Assembly: GCF_003337415.1 (NCBI RefSeq)
Contig: NZ_QPJT01000004.1
Location: forward strand, 124,001 to 188,000
Direction: 5' to 3'
Origin: Anaerobacterium chartisolvens
GTDB lineage: Bacteria > Bacillota > Clostridia > Acetivibrionales > DSM-27016
DNA length: 64,000 nt
Part shown: piece by piece, positions 61,524-64,000 of the stretch
Numbering within the stretch: position 1 is the first letter of the stretch
Layout: the number at the start of each line of letters is the position of its first letter
Program-made: the position numbers and the translations under genes
Notes under the pieces: model-generated
What the model was told of the DNA's origin: nothing
The model's database searches: none
Seen by the model: only the letters and a program-made list of their open reading frames with translations

Positions 61524-64000
61524 TTACATATTGTAAATCCTGTAAAGCATTATTGCCACTTCCGCCCTTGTGGTGGTTCCCGTAGGGTTCAGATTCTTTC
61601 CGCTTCCCTGAATAAAGCCAAGTCCCACAATGGTTGAAACGTCTTCCTTTGCATAAGAGGCAATTTGGGATGAATCCGCAAATTTACTCAGGTCTGCCGC
61701 TTTGACATTTTGTACGTTTATCCCCGCTGCTTTCAGTGTTCTTACGGTAAGAGCCATCATATCCTGTCTTGATATCTGCTTTTCAGGCGAGAAGGTGTTA
61801 TTTCCGCCGCCCTGTGCTATTCCAAGCTTTTTGGCAATTCCCAGTGCTTCATACCATCTGTCTTCCTTAACGGTATCGGAAAAGTTGGTGTCAAATCCGG
61901 CGTTGAGGTTAAGGGTCTTAACCAGCCACATCATAAATTCTCCCCTTGAGATGTTCTGATCGGGAGCAAAGCCGCCGTCTGACGCACCTTCAATTATTCC
62001 CTTAGATGCAAGCACCTCTACGGGCTTTATAATCCATGGGTATTTCGTTATATCACTATAAGTCTTTCTGGTAAATCCGACTGCGTATTTGCTGAAATGT
62101 GTCGTCGTAAACGTGACCATTTTAGATTGTGGGTTGTATCTTCCATTAGGAACGGGAATTGCATTACCGCTGCCGTCTATGTACCATACCACTATGTGCT
62201 CGGGAGCCTTCAGCTCCTCTGCGGTGGGTACATAGGGTATGGATATTTCAACAGGCACGTCGGGGTTGCTCCATGAGATTACTTTGCCATCGGCATTAAG
62301 ACTCAGATCGATAACGGGGCTGTCACCTATAAGTGACTGTGTTACGGAATCAATACCGTCCTTGCTTGCTCTGGACACTGTTAATGAAATATTCTTTGCA
62401 CCTTTTATGTCGGAAGCATCAAGCATTCTGCAGGGAGCGGTAACAGCGCCGAAGCCTGTGATGATCTGCACAGTCTCATTTGCGGAAGCTTTAGTGAATA
62501 CTTCGGCGGGGAGCTGCTGCACATATGCTTTTGCCTTTTTGTCTTCCGGTATCTCCAATACTATTGTTTTATTTCCATCGGCATTGGGCTTTGCCATCCC
62601 AAGTGCTTTTTTATAAGCATCCATATCAACGAAAGCCTTGCTTTCACCTGTAGCAGAGCTGTACTGAGCCTTTTGGGCAATCCTTGCCTCCCCGTTTTTA
62701 CCAGGAGCTATGTCCGGCTGTTCAGCAGGAGGTACAACAGCGGGAGGAGGAGTACCGCCGACATTATCGCCGCCAATATAAGGCGGGTTACCCTCATCGG
62801 ACTGATTTGAAATTGTTACCACAAGTGAAGCGGTTATACCTGACCCGTCTCCGGCTGCCGCCACTACCTTTACTTTGCCGTCGGATTTGGCTGTAAGCAA
62901 TCCGTTTGTAGATATAGTTGCCTTATCGGTAATAGAGCCATTTTCGTTGGACACGGACCAGATTACCGACTTGTCGGAGGCATTATCCGGAAGTATATTA
63001 GCCGCAAGCTGAAGCGTGCCGCCTTTTGAGCTTATTGCGCTCCCTCCGCTTATGGTTATGCTTTGCACGCTTACTTTATCCGGAGCCTTTTGTACCCTGA
63101 CCTGTACTGTAACAGGCTCAATTGGTATCAAAGAGTCCTTAACGCTGAAGGTGCATTGGTATGTGCCTTCTTCAGAGGGGAACGTTATAACTGGATTCTG
63201 CAGGTCTATATCAGGTATGGAGAGTACCGTTTTGTCTCCTGATTTGAATTCCAGAGTGTTTCCTAACTGTTTAGGGTCTTCTAGATTTAATATCCTATAT
63301 ACATTATTGTTATATGAGTCAAATATTCCTAAATTTCCTGTCAAATCCATTTGAGAGCCCGGGAGATAATATGGGCTATCTAAATTAAGAACAGACTTGA
63401 ATTTAGCATCAAGGTAAATGTCATTATTTTTATTGGTATCCACAGGAATTGAATAAGTATAGTAATAGTAGCGAATAGTTCCTGAAGACCCACTACTTCC
63501 AGTAGAAGGAGGAATAATGTCTGAATCCTTATGATTTTCAATAAAAGGAACAATAATGTCTGAATCCTTATAATTTCTAGCAAGAGTTTCAATGCTGACA
63601 CTTTGATTTCCAAGTTTACTTATGTATAAGGGTTTTTTTGTATCGGAAGTACTAGATAGACTAATGTATGAATCGCTAAACCCTTCTAAGGAAGGAAGGA
63701 AAATTGATTCTGCCCATGGTCCTTCATTATCCTCCCCCTGCATGTTTATTTTTAGTTCGGAGACATCTTGAGCTGTAAAGCTTATAGAATTTTGAGTGCT
63801 GGATAAGTTGCAATTTTTTCTGAACAAGGCATAAGTATGGCCTTGATCTTCAGCCTTTACCCTTATATTGTAGCTGCCTTGGGGAACTGATGGAACAGCA
63901 CAGTGATACATTTCTTCGGCTAAAACACTCGATCCGTCATCGCAAATATAGTTTAATTGTATAAGGATCGTGTTGAAAAGATTATCTTTAAAATCTACAT
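61524..64000 (-). CDS. S-layer homology domain surface protein, N-terminus cut by window edge
   Basis: At least 825 residues; the frame is open to the window edge, so the ATG at 63911 is internal and the real N-terminus is outside. Order: unknown beta-rich part; a 13-residue tandem repeat (KDSDIIVPFIENH / KDSDIIPPSTGSS); a Big_2 Ig-like domain (VSVQSITISGGSAISSKGG ... SVIWSVSNENG); a Pro-rich linker (NVGGTPPPAVVPPAEQP); a further domain with NGRYNPQSKMVTFTTTHFSKY; and three C-terminal SLH motifs (ISRGEFMMWLVKTL, ISRQDMMALTVRTLKAAGI, TTRAEVAIMLYRIYNM). SLH domains anchor it to secondary cell-wall polymer. The function of the N-terminal part is unknown. Confidence 0.88.
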   Translation of the reverse strand, partial: VDFKDNLFNTILIQLNYICDDGSSVLAEEMYHCAVPSVPQGSYNIRVKAEDQGHTYALFRKNCNLSSTQNSISFTAQDVSELKINMQGEDNEGPWAESIFLPSLEGFSDSYISLSSTSDTKKPLYISKLGNQSVSIETLARNYKDSDIIVPFIENHKDSDIIPPSTGSSGSSGTIRYYYYTYSIPVDTNKNNDIYLDAKFKSVLNLDSPYYLPGSQMDLTGNLGIFDSYNNNVYRILNLEDPKQLGNTLEFKSGDKTVLSIPDIDLQNPVITFPSEEGTYQCTFSVKDSLIPIEPVTVQVRVQKAPDKVSVQSITISGGSAISSKGGTLQLAANILPDNASDKSVIWSVSNENGSITDKATISTNGLLTAKSDGKVKVVAAAGDGSGITASLVVTISNQSDEGNPPYIGGDNVGGTPPPAVVPPAEQPDIAPGKNGEARIAQKAQYSSATGESKAFVDMDAYKKALGMAKPNADGNKTIVLEIPEDKKAKAYVQQLPAEVFTKASANETVQIITGFGAVTAPCRMLDASDIKGAKNISLTVSRASKDGIDSVTQSLIGDSPVIDLSLNADGKVISWSNPDVPVEISIPYVPTAEELKAPEHIVVWYIDGSGNAIPVPNGRYNPQSKMVTFTTTHFSKYAVGFTRKTYSDITKYPWIIKPVEVLASKGIIEGASDGGFAPDQNISRGEFMMWLVKTLNLNAGFDTNFSDTVKEDRWYEALGIAKKLGIAQGGGNNTFSPEKQISRQDMMALTVRTLKAAGINVQNVKAADLSKFADSSQIASYAKEDVSTIVGLGFIQGSGKNLNPTGTTTRAEVAIMLYRIYNM

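Overview
The window looks like chromosome of a low-to-mid GC, saccharolytic, anaerobic Clostridia (Firmicutes). This is an inference from the sequence alone. The clues are strong AGGAGG-type ribosome binding sites, frequent TTG starts, long-form HPF, ECF transporters, a YesMN two-component system, an S-layer (SLH) protein, a 2-hydroxyacyl-CoA dehydratase-type activase and plant-polysaccharide genes. A cellulolytic relative of Ruminiclostridium or Acetivibrio would fit, but no marker gene settles it.

Layout. Bases 1-16.5 kb are mostly housekeeping genes on the minus strand: the 5' part of pcrA, an MmcQ/YjbR protein, a nitroreductase, recQ, hpf, a zinc-ribbon protein, an ArgD-like aminotransferase, an FHA-FtsW-PBP elongation/division operon, queC, icd and a long coiled-coil ZapA. 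A PadR/DUF2812 pair sits on the plus strand. Between hpf and the zinc-ribbon gene lies a cluster of DnaA-box-like 9-mers.

Bases 16.7-36.6 kb hold the most unusual part: a nine-gene, tightly coupled minus-strand operon. It encodes a 2120-residue FAAL/NRPS, a type II thioesterase, a giant double activase/dehydratase-like iron-sulfur protein, a PP-loop ATPase with CxxC pairs, a complete ECF importer (S component, fused double ATPase, EcfT) and two half ABC transporters of ATP-binding/permease type. A perfect 7-1-7 Fur box lies in the NRPS promoter region. A second, one-mismatch Fur box precedes a PchR/YbtA-like AraC regulator just upstream. I read this as an iron-regulated acyl-aminoacid or thio-modified metallophore system with its own transport; the product is unknown.

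Bases 36.7-38.9 kb carry topB. Bases 39-48.5 kb are an AT-rich accessory island with several exported proteins of unknown function, two small membrane proteins, a 26-codon small ORF, and a GT2-GtrA-GT-C glycosylation cassette. It is bordered and punctuated by REP-like palindromes (44 bp, with compensated arm changes) and a 270 bp element with perfect 15 bp inverted ends.

Bases 48.5-61.3 kb form a Gram-positive carbohydrate utilisation locus, all minus strand: solute-binding lipoprotein, two permeases, a secreted beta-helix protein with duplicated discoidin domains, YesM/YesN, a beta-propeller glycosidase and a GH78 rhamnosidase. The window ends in the 3' part of an SLH-domain surface protein.

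A MITE-like family (ends GCGATAAAGATTTTACAT) is present in two full (about 185 bp) and two deleted copies.
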